Origin: Falsigemmobacter faecalis
GTDB taxonomy: Bacteria > Pseudomonadota > Alphaproteobacteria > Rhodobacterales > Rhodobacteraceae
Length of the DNA stretch: 64,000 nucleotides
NCBI RefSeq assembly: GCF_003863335.1
Contig: NZ_RRAZ01000014.1
Coordinates: forward strand, 57,331-121,330
Direction of reading: 5' to 3'
The notes beneath the pieces were generated by a model. That model was given only the letters and a program-made list of their open reading frames with translations, ran no database searches and was not told the DNA's origin. Below are positions 50,496 to 58,887 of this stretch, one piece after another. The position numbers and the translations under genes are program-made. Numbering within the stretch: position 1 is the stretch's first letter; each line of letters begins with the position of its first letter.

Positions 50496-51092
50496 CTAGC
50501 GCCCGGGCGCGCCTCCGGCAAGCGTCCAGCAGATCATCGGCTGAAGAAGCGCCGCCCCCCCCGGATCAGGGCTGATCTGCCCGCGCCAGGCGCGCCTGAG
50601 GTCCGGCCCCGCCGCCGCAAGGCTGGCCGCATCGGTCAGGCCCTGATCCATCAGCGCCTCGGTAAAGCCGGGGAGGCCGGAAAAGACAAAGCGTTCCTCC
50701 CAGCGTGTCAGATCGCGCAGATCGGCGCGGCCACTGGCCGTCAGATCGGCAATCAGCGCCGGGGCATCGGGGCGCGGCGGGCGCAGAACCCGCAGCATGC
50801 GGTGCAGACTGCCCCAGGGCTGCGCCTCGATGATCCAGAGCTCACAGCCGCGGTCGAGCAGCCCCGGCAGAACGCCCGCCCACTCGGGCAGAGCGTGCAA
50901 AAGAACCAGCAGCCGCCTGTCAGGATCGGGCGCAGGCCGCGTTGAAAACCCGCCCTCGGCCAGCGCCCGCGCCACGCCGGCACTCACCTGCCCGACCACT
51001 GAAACCTCTGCCGGCTGGCACAGCCGCAGCCGTCCGCGCAAAAGATCAGCGGTGTCTTCGGGCACGGACGGGGCGGGGCTGCGATCAGCCAT
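50496..51092 (-). CDS. Unrecognised protein of 198 residues
   Basis: Soluble protein with no signal or membrane segment. Visible stretches are RGRLRLCQPAEVSVVGQVSA, RRLLVLLHALPEWAGVLPGL, CELWIIEAQPWGSLHRMLRV and TRWEERFVFSGLPGFTEALM. The alternation of hydrophobic strands and helices suggests an alpha/beta fold. The ATG at 51092 has GAGGAG just upstream, preferred over a start at 51146. It lies between a LysR gene (44 bases) and an acetamidase gene (87 bases) on the same strand. I do not recognise a family. Confidence 0.6.
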   Translation of the reverse strand: MADRSPAPSVPEDTADLLRGRLRLCQPAEVSVVGQVSAGVARALAEGGFSTRPAPDPDRRLLVLLHALPEWAGVLPGLLDRGCELWIIEAQPWGSLHRMLRVLRPPRPDAPALIADLTASGRADLRDLTRWEERFVFSGLPGFTEALMDQGLTDAASLAAAGPDLRRAWRGQISPDPGGAALLQPMICWTLAGGAPGR

Positions 51093-51179
51093 GATCTCCT
51101 CGGGCTCAGACCCGTGGATGATCCCCGAGCGCCCCCTCGCGATCAAATACCGGCTTTCTCAACCCGCCATAGCAAAGTC

Positions 51180-52133
51180 CTATAGCCCGCCCGCCCCTTC
51201 AAGGCTGCCAAGATCAAGCAGGCAGTGAACGCCCTTCACCCCGTTCACCACCTGGGTGATGCGCAGGCTGCCAAAGAGGCTGCAATGACGAAAGGCCTCG
51301 GTCCGGGTCAGGGGGCTGCGGGCGCAGATATTATCGATCATCCGCGCGGCAGCGGCCTCGGCAGCGCGGTCGAGATCTGGATCAAATCCCATTGTAATCA
51401 GCCGGTTGTCATAAAGGATCTCCGGCGCTGAGGGCGCGGTGCCCTTCTCCAGCTGAAAGCGGAAACGCCCGTTCAGCGCCGTCTCCAGCGCGGTGTCGCA
51501 GATCTCACCATCGCCCTGCAGCGCATGGCCATCCCCCGCCATAAAGAGCGCTCCCGGCACAAAGACCGGCAGCGAGATCACCGCGCCCGCACGGGCAAGG
51601 CGGTTGTCGATATTGCCGCCAAAGCCCCCCGGCGGGACTGAGGACAGCCGCCCGCCCGCCCGTGGCGGGGCCACGGCCAGGATGCCGAAAAAGGGCGCAA
51701 GCGCCGCCTCCGGCCCCCAGGGCAGCTGCGCGGTGCCGCGGTCCCGGTCAATGGCGACGGTCAGATTCTCATAAGCGGTCGCGAGATCGGGGAACATGCC
51801 AAAGCCCGGCTCAATGGCGTTCCAGCCATAGTCCTGGGCAAAGCGGATCTCTTCGATCTCAACCACCAGCCGGTCGCCGGGCATGGCCCCCTCAACAGCG
51901 ATCGGGCCGGTCAGCATATGCGGCCCGAGCTCGGGGGATTTCGCTGCAATGACAGCCAGATGCGCAGGCAGCGCCGTGCCGGGCTGACCCGCGGCGGGCA
52001 GATTGCGCGCCCCGCCCGACAGCGTCTCAACCTCAACGCTGTCGCCAGGGCGGATGCGCAGAACCGGCGCGGCATCGGGGTCCAGATGGCCCCAGAGAAT
52101 GGTGTCAGGGCGCGCGGGCAAATGGTGCAGCAT
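51180..52133 (-). CDS. Acetamidase/formamidase family protein
   Basis: Predicted amidohydrolase releasing ammonia from a short-chain amide, 317 residues. Motifs are LRIRPGDSVEVETLSGG, GPIAVEGAMPGDRLVVEIEE, PPGGFGGNIDNR (conserved GGNxD), ISLPVFVPGALFMAGDGHAL, QGDGEICDTALET and LITMGFDPDLDRAAEAAA. The ATG at 52133 has GGAGG upstream. If a formamidase, its formate could feed the fds enzyme at 24-29 kb, but the loci are not linked in an operon. Confidence 0.88.
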   Translation of the reverse strand: MLHHLPARPDTILWGHLDPDAAPVLRIRPGDSVEVETLSGGARNLPAAGQPGTALPAHLAVIAAKSPELGPHMLTGPIAVEGAMPGDRLVVEIEEIRFAQDYGWNAIEPGFGMFPDLATAYENLTVAIDRDRGTAQLPWGPEAALAPFFGILAVAPPRAGGRLSSVPPGGFGGNIDNRLARAGAVISLPVFVPGALFMAGDGHALQGDGEICDTALETALNGRFRFQLEKGTAPSAPEILYDNRLITMGFDPDLDRAAEAAAARMIDNICARSPLTRTEAFRHCSLFGSLRITQVVNGVKGVHCLLDLGSLEGAGGL

Positions 52134-52190
52134 CAGGGCCTCCGTCAGATCGCGCGGAGGGTGGCGGCAGCGCTGCACCGCCGCAAGGGC

Positions 52191-52784
52191 TTAGTGCGGG
52201 ATGCTGCGCAGGCTGCGCATATGGCGCGCGATCAGCCGGGTGCCGGTCTCGGGCAGATCAAAGGCGCGGTCCGAGGCCATCCACTCCGCCATCAGCCCGC
52301 GAAACAGCGCCACCAGCGACAAAGCCGCCTCCACCGGGGTCAGATCCCCGGCAAGATGGCCGTTTTCCTGCGCCCGGGTCATCAGACGCACCATCAGCCC
52401 GAAGCCCTCCGTATTCGGGCCGGGACCGCTGTCGGGCGGGCTCTGCTCCAGGATGGTGAACATGCGCTGGCGGCTTTCCTCACCCGCGAAGGTCGCAAGA
52501 CAGGGCCGGGTCTGCGCCAGGATGACCTCAAAGACATCCTCAGGACGGGTGTCCAGCGCCGCCTCCATAATATCGACCTCCGGCGGGCGATAGCGGTCGC
52601 GTAGGGCAGCAAGCAGGTCGCGCTTATCACGAAAGTGCCAATAAACCGCCCCCCGGGTCACCCCGGCAGCCCGCGCGACCTGGTCGAGCGAAGTGGCCTG
52701 AACGCCTTTATTTGCAAAGAGTTGCTCGGCCGCATCCAGGATGTCGGCGCGCGTTTTCTCTGCCTCTTCTTTGGTGCGGCGCAA
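52191..52784 (-). CDS. TetR-family repressor of efflux operon (AcrR-like)
   Basis: 197 residues. The N-terminal helix-turn-helix is ADILDAAEQLFANKGVQATS and LDQVARAAGVTRGAVYWHFR, DKRDLL, closely matching AcrR/TtgR-type repressors; the ligand-binding domain follows. It is divergent from the outer-membrane factor gene of the tripartite efflux operon, with an AcrR-like operator between them. The likely role is repression relieved by hydrophobic compounds, inferred from family and position. Confidence 0.93.
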   Translation of the reverse strand: MRRTKEEAEKTRADILDAAEQLFANKGVQATSLDQVARAAGVTRGAVYWHFRDKRDLLAALRDRYRPPEVDIMEAALDTRPEDVFEVILAQTRPCLATFAGEESRQRMFTILEQSPPDSGPGPNTEGFGLMVRLMTRAQENGHLAGDLTPVEAALSLVALFRGLMAEWMASDRAFDLPETGTRLIARHMRSLRSIPH

Positions 52785-52809
52785 AGTCCCCTCCCGGCGT
52801 TTCTGACTT

Positions 52810-52833
52810 TACATACAAGCATGAATGTATGAA
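52810..52833. promoter_or_regulatory. AcrR-like operator
   Basis: Inverted half-sites CATACA (52812-52817) and TGTATG (52826-52831) with an 8-base spacer, preceded by TA and with ATGAATGTATG in the right arm. This closely resembles the E. coli AcrR operator (TACATACA...TGAATGTATG). It sits 26-49 bases before the repressor start and about 130 bases before the efflux operon. Confidence 0.65.
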
Positions 52834-52960
52834 AAGGTCCACACGGCTCTGACCGGCGGACTGAGAGATGGCGCGAAATTGTGGCGCGGTTCCGACCGCC
52901 GCCCCGCCCGCTTCTTCGCTCCGGCCTCCGGGATCGGGCGAACAAGTAAAGCGGAAAACC

Positions 52961-54346
52961 ATGAAAAGCCTTAAGGCCACCGAGCAGTTACCGCGGCGCA
53001 GCTTTCTTCTGGGAACGGCCCTGCTGGCTGTTGCCGGATGCGCGCCGGCTGCCTTTCGCAGCCATGAAACCGAAACCGGCGCGACTTTCGACACTGCCGC
53101 ACCGCCCCGCACCGCGGCGACCGCCCCCTGGTTCCAGGCTTTCCGCGATGCCCAGCTGAATGAGCTGGTCACCGCAGCCCGTGCCCGCAACCTCAGCGTT
53201 CAAAACGCGGTTGAGGCGATCCGCGCGGCAGAGGCCGCTTCGGGTCAGGCCGGCTCCGGGGCCTTCCCCTCGGTCGGCGCAAGCGGCGGGGCCACGCGCT
53301 CGGAAAATGCCGCCGGTGCGATCTCGGAATCGAGCTCGGCCGGATTGAATGTCTCGTGGGTATTGGACCTCTTCGGGGCCAATGCGAACGCCCGCAAGGC
53401 GGCGGCTGCGCGTCTTGACGCAAGCCGCCTGACTGCCGATGCCACCCGCCTGGTGATTGAGGGGGCGGTGGCATCGGCCTATGTCGATCTGCGCTATTAT
53501 CAGGAGAGCATCGCGCTGACGCGCCGCTCGCTGACCAGCCGCCGCAAATCGCTGGAGATCACCCGCACGCGGTTTGATCTGGGCGATGCGGCGCAGATGG
53601 ATGTGCTGCAGGCCGAGCAGCTGGTCGCCGAGGGTGAGGCACAGCTGCCCGCCTATGAGATCGGCTTTGATCAGTCGCTGGCGAAACTGGCGACCCTGGT
53701 GGCAGGCCGCAGCGCCGCGCTGCGCCCGCAGCTTTCAAAAGGCCGCCCGGTGCCGAACCCGCGCTTCAGGCCTTCGGTCGGGGTTCCGGCAGATGTGCTG
53801 CGCGCGCGTCCCGATGTGGGCGTCCAGGAAAAGCTTTATGAGGCCGCCGTTTACGACATCGGCGTGGCCCGCACGCAATTCCTTCCGGTGGTCAGCCTTG
53901 CCGGATCGATCACGCCGACCAATATCTCTGGCGGTGGCAATGTTTCGCCCTGGTCTTTCGGCCCGACGGTGTCGCTGCCGATCTTCCGCGGCGGTGCATT
54001 GATCGCCAATCTGCGCGGCGCAGAGGCCCGTGCGGCTCAGGCGCATATCGCCTGGAAAGCCGCCGTGCTGAAGGCCGTTGAAGAGGTGGAGACCACGCTG
54101 GCCGCCGCCAACCGCGATGCCCGCAGCGTCGGCACCCGGCAGCGTCTGGTCGAGACCTCGCGCAAGACGGTGGAGCTGGCGCAGACCAATTTCTCGATCG
54201 GCGAAGGCACTTTCATGAACGTGCTCGATGCCGAACGCAGCTATCTGAACGCGCAGCAGGGCCTGGCCTCGGCGGTCCGTGTTCGGGCGCTGAACTTTAT
54301 CTCGCTCAGCCTTGCGGCGGCGGGCGGCACCGGTGCCGCGCAATAA
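52961..54346 (+). CDS. Outer-membrane efflux factor, lipoprotein (OprM/NodT-like)
   Basis: Outer-membrane channel of a tripartite pump, 461 residues. The signal carries a lipobox with C27 (LLAVAGC) and an RRSFLLG stretch resembling a twin-arginine motif. Two repeated OEP domains follow: FRDAQLNELVTAARARNLSV, ASAYVDLRYYQESIALTRRS, LDLFGANANARKAAAARLDA and VPADVLRARPDVGVQEKLYE, a typical OprM/NodT block. The ATG at 52961 is favoured over an upstream extension that runs through the promoter. The gene precedes the adaptor and pump, the reverse of the usual order. Confidence 0.92.
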   Translation: MKSLKATEQLPRRSFLLGTALLAVAGCAPAAFRSHETETGATFDTAAPPRTAATAPWFQAFRDAQLNELVTAARARNLSVQNAVEAIRAAEAASGQAGSGAFPSVGASGGATRSENAAGAISESSSAGLNVSWVLDLFGANANARKAAAARLDASRLTADATRLVIEGAVASAYVDLRYYQESIALTRRSLTSRRKSLEITRTRFDLGDAAQMDVLQAEQLVAEGEAQLPAYEIGFDQSLAKLATLVAGRSAALRPQLSKGRPVPNPRFRPSVGVPADVLRARPDVGVQEKLYEAAVYDIGVARTQFLPVVSLAGSITPTNISGGGNVSPWSFGPTVSLPIFRGGALIANLRGAEARAAQAHIAWKAAVLKAVEEVETTLAAANRDARSVGTRQRLVETSRKTVELAQTNFSIGEGTFMNVLDAERSYLNAQQGLASAVRVRALNFISLSLAAAGGTGAAQ

Positions 54347-54347
54347 C

Positions 54348-54372
54348 AGGAGGTCCTTAACCTCCTTCCTTT
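54348..54372 (+). terminator. Small hairpin after outer-membrane factor gene
   Basis: Stem AGGAGGT (54348-54354) with ACCTCCT (54360-54366), five-base loop, then TCCTTT. It overlaps the end of the gene by position only (starts one base after the stop). Confidence 0.5.
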
Positions 54373-54384
54373 AATGATTTCCCT

Positions 54385-54418
54385 CCGGCCCGGATGATGC
54401 TTCCATCATCCGGGCCGG
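54385..54418 (+). terminator. 15-bp hairpin within efflux operon
   Basis: Perfect stem CCGGCCCGGATGATG (54385-54399) with CATCATCCGGGCCGG (54404-54418) and a CTTC loop, lying between the outer-membrane factor and adaptor genes. It may attenuate transcription or stabilise the upstream message. Confidence 0.6.
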
Positions 54419-54450
54419 TTCCATCCGATCCAAATCTCGCAGGTAGCCTG

Positions 54451-55641
54451 ATGTCCTGGCCCCGGACCCCCCGTTTCTCTCTCTCCGTCACAGCGCTGAT
54501 GACGACGCTGCTGCTGCTTTTGCCGCTGGCAGCCGCTCAGGCCGTCGCGCAGGGCGCGCCGGGTGGCGCTCCGCCGCCCGCACCCGTTGGTTTCGTCCCG
54601 GTTGAGATCACCGACCATCAGATCACCGCGCGCCTGCCGGGCCGGGTCAAAGCCTCGACCGTGGCGGAAGTGCGCCCCCAGGTTTCGGGCATCATCCGTG
54701 AGCAGTTGTTCGAGGAAGGCCGGGTGATCAACGCGGGCGATCCGATCTTCAAGATCGAGGATGACAGCTACCGCGCCGCCGTGGCCGCTGCCCGCGCCTC
54801 TGTGACCCAGGCGAAAGCCAGCTATGAGCTGTCGATCACCGAAGAAAAGCGCGCTTTGGAGCTTTTTGGCAATAACGCAGGCTCGGCGCAGAAACGCGAT
54901 GCCGCCGTAGCCAACCGCCAGTCGGCCGAGGCTGGCCTGCAGGCCGCCGAAGCCCGCCTGATGAGCGCCGAGATTGATCTGGAGCGCACCACCATCCGCG
55001 CCCCGATCACCGGCGTCATCGGCCTGTCGCAGGCCACCATTGGCGCGCTGGTCGCGGCGCAGCAGCCGACCACGCTGGCCACCATCCGCCAGCTTGATCC
55101 GGTGCATGTCGATGTCACGCAGTCGGCGGTCGATCTGCTGCGCTATACCTCGACCCCGGAGGGGCGCGAGATGCAAAACACCGGTGAGGCTGAGATGACC
55201 CTCTCGGACGGCACCACTTATAACGTCAAAGGCCGTCTGGCCGCCGCAGAGCCGCAGGTGGTGCCGACCACCGGCATGATTACCCTGCGGATGACCTATC
55301 CCAACCCGGATCACACGCTGCTGCCGGGGATGTATGTCGAAGTGCATCTGCCCCAGGCCATCGTGCGCGGCTCGGCGCTGGTGCCGCAGAACGCGGTGAT
55401 GCGGGACCGCAGTGGCGCGACCTCGGTCTGGGTGATTGAGAACGGCACCGTGGCTGTGCGTCCGGTGAAAGTGGCCGGGACCGCGGGCAACAAGTGGGTG
55501 ATCCAGGAGGGTCTGAAGGCGGGCGATCAGGTGATCACCTCGGGTTTCCAGAAGACCGGACCCGGCGCGCCGGTGACCCCGGTTCCTGAGGGTGGAGCCA
55601 CCCCCGCAGGCGAAGCACCTGCGGAAACCAAAGGGGACTGA
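54451..55641 (+). CDS. RND efflux periplasmic adaptor (MexA/AcrA-like)
   Basis: Membrane-fusion protein of 396 residues linking pump and outer-membrane channel. After a signal segment (about 20-36), it shows RLPGRVKASTVAEVRPQVSG, IIREQLFEEGRVINAGDPIF, a coiled-coil hairpin with ASYELSITEEKRALELFGNN, LERTTIRAPITGVIGLSQAT and VPTTGMITLRMTYPNPDHTL. There is no lipobox. Start ATG at 54451; only three bases separate its stop from the pump gene. Confidence 0.93.
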   Translation: MSWPRTPRFSLSVTALMTTLLLLLPLAAAQAVAQGAPGGAPPPAPVGFVPVEITDHQITARLPGRVKASTVAEVRPQVSGIIREQLFEEGRVINAGDPIFKIEDDSYRAAVAAARASVTQAKASYELSITEEKRALELFGNNAGSAQKRDAAVANRQSAEAGLQAAEARLMSAEIDLERTTIRAPITGVIGLSQATIGALVAAQQPTTLATIRQLDPVHVDVTQSAVDLLRYTSTPEGREMQNTGEAEMTLSDGTTYNVKGRLAAAEPQVVPTTGMITLRMTYPNPDHTLLPGMYVEVHLPQAIVRGSALVPQNAVMRDRSGATSVWVIENGTVAVRPVKVAGTAGNKWVIQEGLKAGDQVITSGFQKTGPGAPVTPVPEGGATPAGEAPAETKGD

Positions 55642-55644
55642 TCC

Positions 55645-58600
55645 ATGGCCCGCTTTTTCATCGACAGACCCATCTTTGCATGGGTCATCGCGATTATCAT
55701 CATGGCGGTCGGCGCGATTTCGATCATGCGGCTGCCGGTCTCGCAATATCCGCAGATCGCCTCTCCCTCGGTGGTGATTACCGCCGTTTATCCGGGGGCT
55801 TCGGCCGAGACGGTCTCTGACACCGTGGTCCAGGTCATCGAGAAACAGATGACCGGCCTTGACGGGCTGCGCTATATCAACTCCTCGACCACCTCGACGG
55901 GGCGGGCGACGATCACGCTGACTTTTGCGCTTGGGACCGATCCCGATACCGCGCAGGTTCAGGTGCAAAACAAGCTCGCCCAGGCCAATGCCAGCCTGCC
56001 CCAGGTGGTGACCCGCCAGGGCGTGACGGTGACGAAATCAACGACCGGCTTCCTGATGGTGGTCTCGCTGATCTCGCCCGATAAGTCGCGCACCGAGGTG
56101 GAACTCGCGGATTATATGTCCTCGAACCTTGTCGAGAATTTCTCGCGCATCAAAGGCGTGGGCGGCGTGCAGGTCTTCGGGTCGGAATATGCGATGCGGA
56201 TCTGGCTCGATCCGACAAAGCTGTCGTCTTATGACATGGCGCCGGGTCAGGTCATTGCCGCCATGCAGGGGCAAAACGCCCAGATCGCAGCCGGGGCCTT
56301 TGGCGCCCAGCCCGCGCCCGCCGGTCAGCTGCTGAACGCCACGATCACCGCGCAGTCGCTGCTGAAATCCCCCGAAGACTTTGAGCGCATCGTGCTGCGT
56401 GCTGATGCCGACGGCGGCCTTGTGCTGCTGCGCGACGTCGCGCGGGTCGAGCTTGGCGCCGAGATGTATGAGGTTGCGGCCTTCTACAACGGCGCGCCTG
56501 CGGCTGGTATGGCGATCCAGCTGGCCACCGGGGCCAATGCGCTCGACACCGCAGAGCTGGTGAAAACCCGCCTCGATGAGGTTGCACAGGATCTGCCCCC
56601 GGGCATGGAATATGTGATCCCCTATGACACCACGCCCTTCGTTTCGATCTCCATTCAGGCGGTGATTACCACCCTGATTGAGGCAATCGGCCTGGTCTTC
56701 CTGGTCATGCTGATCTTTCTGCACAACTTCCGTGCGACGATCATTCCGACCATGGCCGTGCCGGTGGTTCTGCTGGGCACCTTTGGCGTCATGGCGTTTT
56801 TCGGCTTTTCGATCAACACGCTGACCATGCTGGCCATGGTTCTGGCGATCGGCCTTCTGGTCGATGACGCCATCGTGGTGGTGGAAAACGTGGAACGCAT
56901 CATGGCGGAGGAGCATCTTTCCCCGAAAGAAGCGACGAAGAAATCCATGGATGAAATCACCGGCGCGCTGGTCGGGATTGCCATGGTGCTTTCAGCCGTG
57001 TTTGTGCCGATGGCCTTCTTCGGCGGCTCAACCGGCGAGATCTATAAGCAGTTCGCCATTACCATTGTGGCGGCCATGGCGCTTTCGGTGGTGGTTGCGG
57101 TGATCTTCACCCCGGCGCTCTGCGCCACCATGCTCAAGCCGCATTCGCCGGTTCCGGGCCGTTATGCCCGCTTCTTTGAGCCGCGCTTCACCCGTCTGAC
57201 CAATGGCTACGGCGGTCTGGTGAAAACCGTGGTGAAAAACCCGGTGCTCTCGCTGCTGGTCTATGCCGGTCTGATCGCCGGGATGGTGGGCCTGTTCAAC
57301 AACACCCCGAAAAGCTTCCTGCCCGATGAAGATCAGGGCGTGTTGATGACGATCATCGTCGGCCCCTCGGGTGCCACCACCGAGCAGACCCGCGCGGTGG
57401 CCGAAGAGGTGCAGAACTACTACCTCGGCGCAGAGGGCAACAATATTGAATCCGTCTTCTCGGTGCTCGGCTTCTCCTTTGCGGGCGAAGGTCAGAACAT
57501 GGGGATGATGTTCGTCAAGCTGAAGGACTGGAGCGAGCGGACCGCATCGGAAGATGCCGCAGCCGCGATTGCCGGCCGCGCCTTTGGCCCCCTGATGGGC
57601 GGCATCAAAGAGGCCGTAGTGATCCCGATCGTGCCGCCGGCGGTTCTGGAGCTGGGCAATTCCAACGGCTTCCAGGCCTTCCTGCAGGCCCGTGCGGGCC
57701 AGAGCCATGAAGAGCTGATGAACGCGCGCAATATGCTTCTGGGCCTGACGGCGCAGAGCGACAAGCTGATGGCCGTGCGCCCCAATGGCGTGGAAGATGC
57801 CGCGCAGTTCCGTCTGAACATCGACTGGGCAAAAGCCGGGGCGGTGGGTCTGACGGCCGCAGAGGTGGGGCAATATCTGAGCACCATCTGGTCTTCGGCC
57901 TATATCAACGACTTCCTCTATGAGGGTCGGGTGAAGCGGGTCTATGTCCAGGGCGAGCCCTGGGCGCGCACCAGCCCCGAGGATTTCGCGCTCTGGCGGA
58001 TTCCGAACTCGAAGGGTGAGTTTGTGTCGCTGTCGACCTTTGCGACCCAGGAATGGATCTATGGCGCGCAGCAGGTCGTGCGCTATGACGCGCTGCCGGC
58101 GATGGAGTTGCAGGGTTCGCCCGCGCCGGGGGTCTCAACCGGGGAGGCGATGGCCGAGATGGAGCGTCTGGCCGGACAGCTTCCGCCGGGCTTCTCGCTG
58201 CAGTGGTCGGGTCTGTCGCTGGAGGAAAAAGAGGCCGGCGACGGCGCGATGCTGCTGTATTTCCTGGCGATTGCGGCGGTGTTCCTGTGCCTTGCGGCGC
58301 TTTATGAAAGCTGGGCGATTCCGGTTTCGGTCATTCTGGCGATGCCGGTCGGCGTGCTGGGCACCCTGATCGGGGCCTGGATCGGCGGGCAGCAGAATGG
58401 TGTTTACTTCCAGGTCGGCATGCTGACGGTGATCGGTCTGACGGGCAAAAACGGCATTATGATCGTTGAATTTGCCCGTGAGCGGATGCTGCGCCTGGGC
58501 GAAAGCGCCAAAGAGGCCGCCTATCAGGCCGCGAAACTGCGCTTCCGTCCGATCCTGATGACCTCGCTGGCCTTTGGGATTGGTGTGGCACCGCTGGTCT

Positions 58601-58779
58601 TCTCTTCGGGGGCCGGGGCGGGGGCGCGTCATGCCATTGGCTATGCGACGCTCTTTGGCACCATTTCGGGGACGCTGCTGGGGATCTTCTTCGTGCCGGT
58701 GTTCTTCGTGCTGATTGACCGGCTGTTTGGCGGGAAGAAATCCCCGCCGAGCGGGCTTGCTGCGCAAAGCGCAGAGTGA
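55645..58779 (+). CDS. RND multidrug efflux pump 1 (AcrB/MexB-like, HAE1)
   Basis: Inner-membrane proton-driven pump of 1044 residues. Twelve helices and two large periplasmic loops are evident. The proton-relay residues are D407-D408 in LAIGLLVDDAIVVVENVERI and K935 in GLTGKNGIMIVEFARERM, as in AcrB. Other blocks: SISIQAVITTLIEAIGLVFL, PTMAVPVVLLGTFGVMAFFG and FLPDEDQGVLMTIIVGPSGA. It is the last gene of the operon controlled by the TetR-type repressor and converges with the second pump. Confidence 0.96.
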   Translation: MARFFIDRPIFAWVIAIIIMAVGAISIMRLPVSQYPQIASPSVVITAVYPGASAETVSDTVVQVIEKQMTGLDGLRYINSSTTSTGRATITLTFALGTDPDTAQVQVQNKLAQANASLPQVVTRQGVTVTKSTTGFLMVVSLISPDKSRTEVELADYMSSNLVENFSRIKGVGGVQVFGSEYAMRIWLDPTKLSSYDMAPGQVIAAMQGQNAQIAAGAFGAQPAPAGQLLNATITAQSLLKSPEDFERIVLRADADGGLVLLRDVARVELGAEMYEVAAFYNGAPAAGMAIQLATGANALDTAELVKTRLDEVAQDLPPGMEYVIPYDTTPFVSISIQAVITTLIEAIGLVFLVMLIFLHNFRATIIPTMAVPVVLLGTFGVMAFFGFSINTLTMLAMVLAIGLLVDDAIVVVENVERIMAEEHLSPKEATKKSMDEITGALVGIAMVLSAVFVPMAFFGGSTGEIYKQFAITIVAAMALSVVVAVIFTPALCATMLKPHSPVPGRYARFFEPRFTRLTNGYGGLVKTVVKNPVLSLLVYAGLIAGMVGLFNNTPKSFLPDEDQGVLMTIIVGPSGATTEQTRAVAEEVQNYYLGAEGNNIESVFSVLGFSFAGEGQNMGMMFVKLKDWSERTASEDAAAAIAGRAFGPLMGGIKEAVVIPIVPPAVLELGNSNGFQAFLQARAGQSHEELMNARNMLLGLTAQSDKLMAVRPNGVEDAAQFRLNIDWAKAGAVGLTAAEVGQYLSTIWSSAYINDFLYEGRVKRVYVQGEPWARTSPEDFALWRIPNSKGEFVSLSTFATQEWIYGAQQVVRYDALPAMELQGSPAPGVSTGEAMAEMERLAGQLPPGFSLQWSGLSLEEKEAGDGAMLLYFLAIAAVFLCLAALYESWAIPVSVILAMPVGVLGTLIGAWIGGQQNGVYFQVGMLTVIGLTGKNGIMIVEFARERMLRLGESAKEAAYQAAKLRFRPILMTSLAFGIGVAPLVFSSGAGAGARHAIGYATLFGTISGTLLGIFFVPVFFVLIDRLFGGKKSPPSGLAAQSAE

Positions 58780-58784
58780 CTGAG

Positions 58785-58818
58785 AAAGGCCGCCCCCTGG
58801 GGCGGCCTTTGCTTTTTG
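58785..58818 (+). terminator. Rho-independent terminator after RND pump 1
   Basis: Stem AAAGGCCGCCC (58785-58795) with GGGCGGCCTTT (58800-58810), CCTG loop, then GCTTTTTG. Being symmetrical, it could act on both convergent transcripts. Confidence 0.8.
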
Positions 58819-58842
58819 GGCTGAGGGGGGTGGAAGAAGACT

Positions 58843-58866
58843 GAGTATTTAAGAAAAGCCAAAGTC
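58843..58866. repeat. Intergenic motif shared with 36655-36677 (copy 2)
   Basis: GAGTATTT, a short AAG insertion, then AAAAGCCAAAGTC, lying beyond the terminator between two convergent genes, as at copy 1. Confidence 0.5.
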
Positions 58867-58887
58867 TGACGACGGGGCTTTCATGGC

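Noticed and set aside
54406..55968. Long antisense frame (520 codons) across the adaptor and pump genes
   Set aside because: Histidine/arginine-rich composition and overlap with two clear genes mark it as a shadow.
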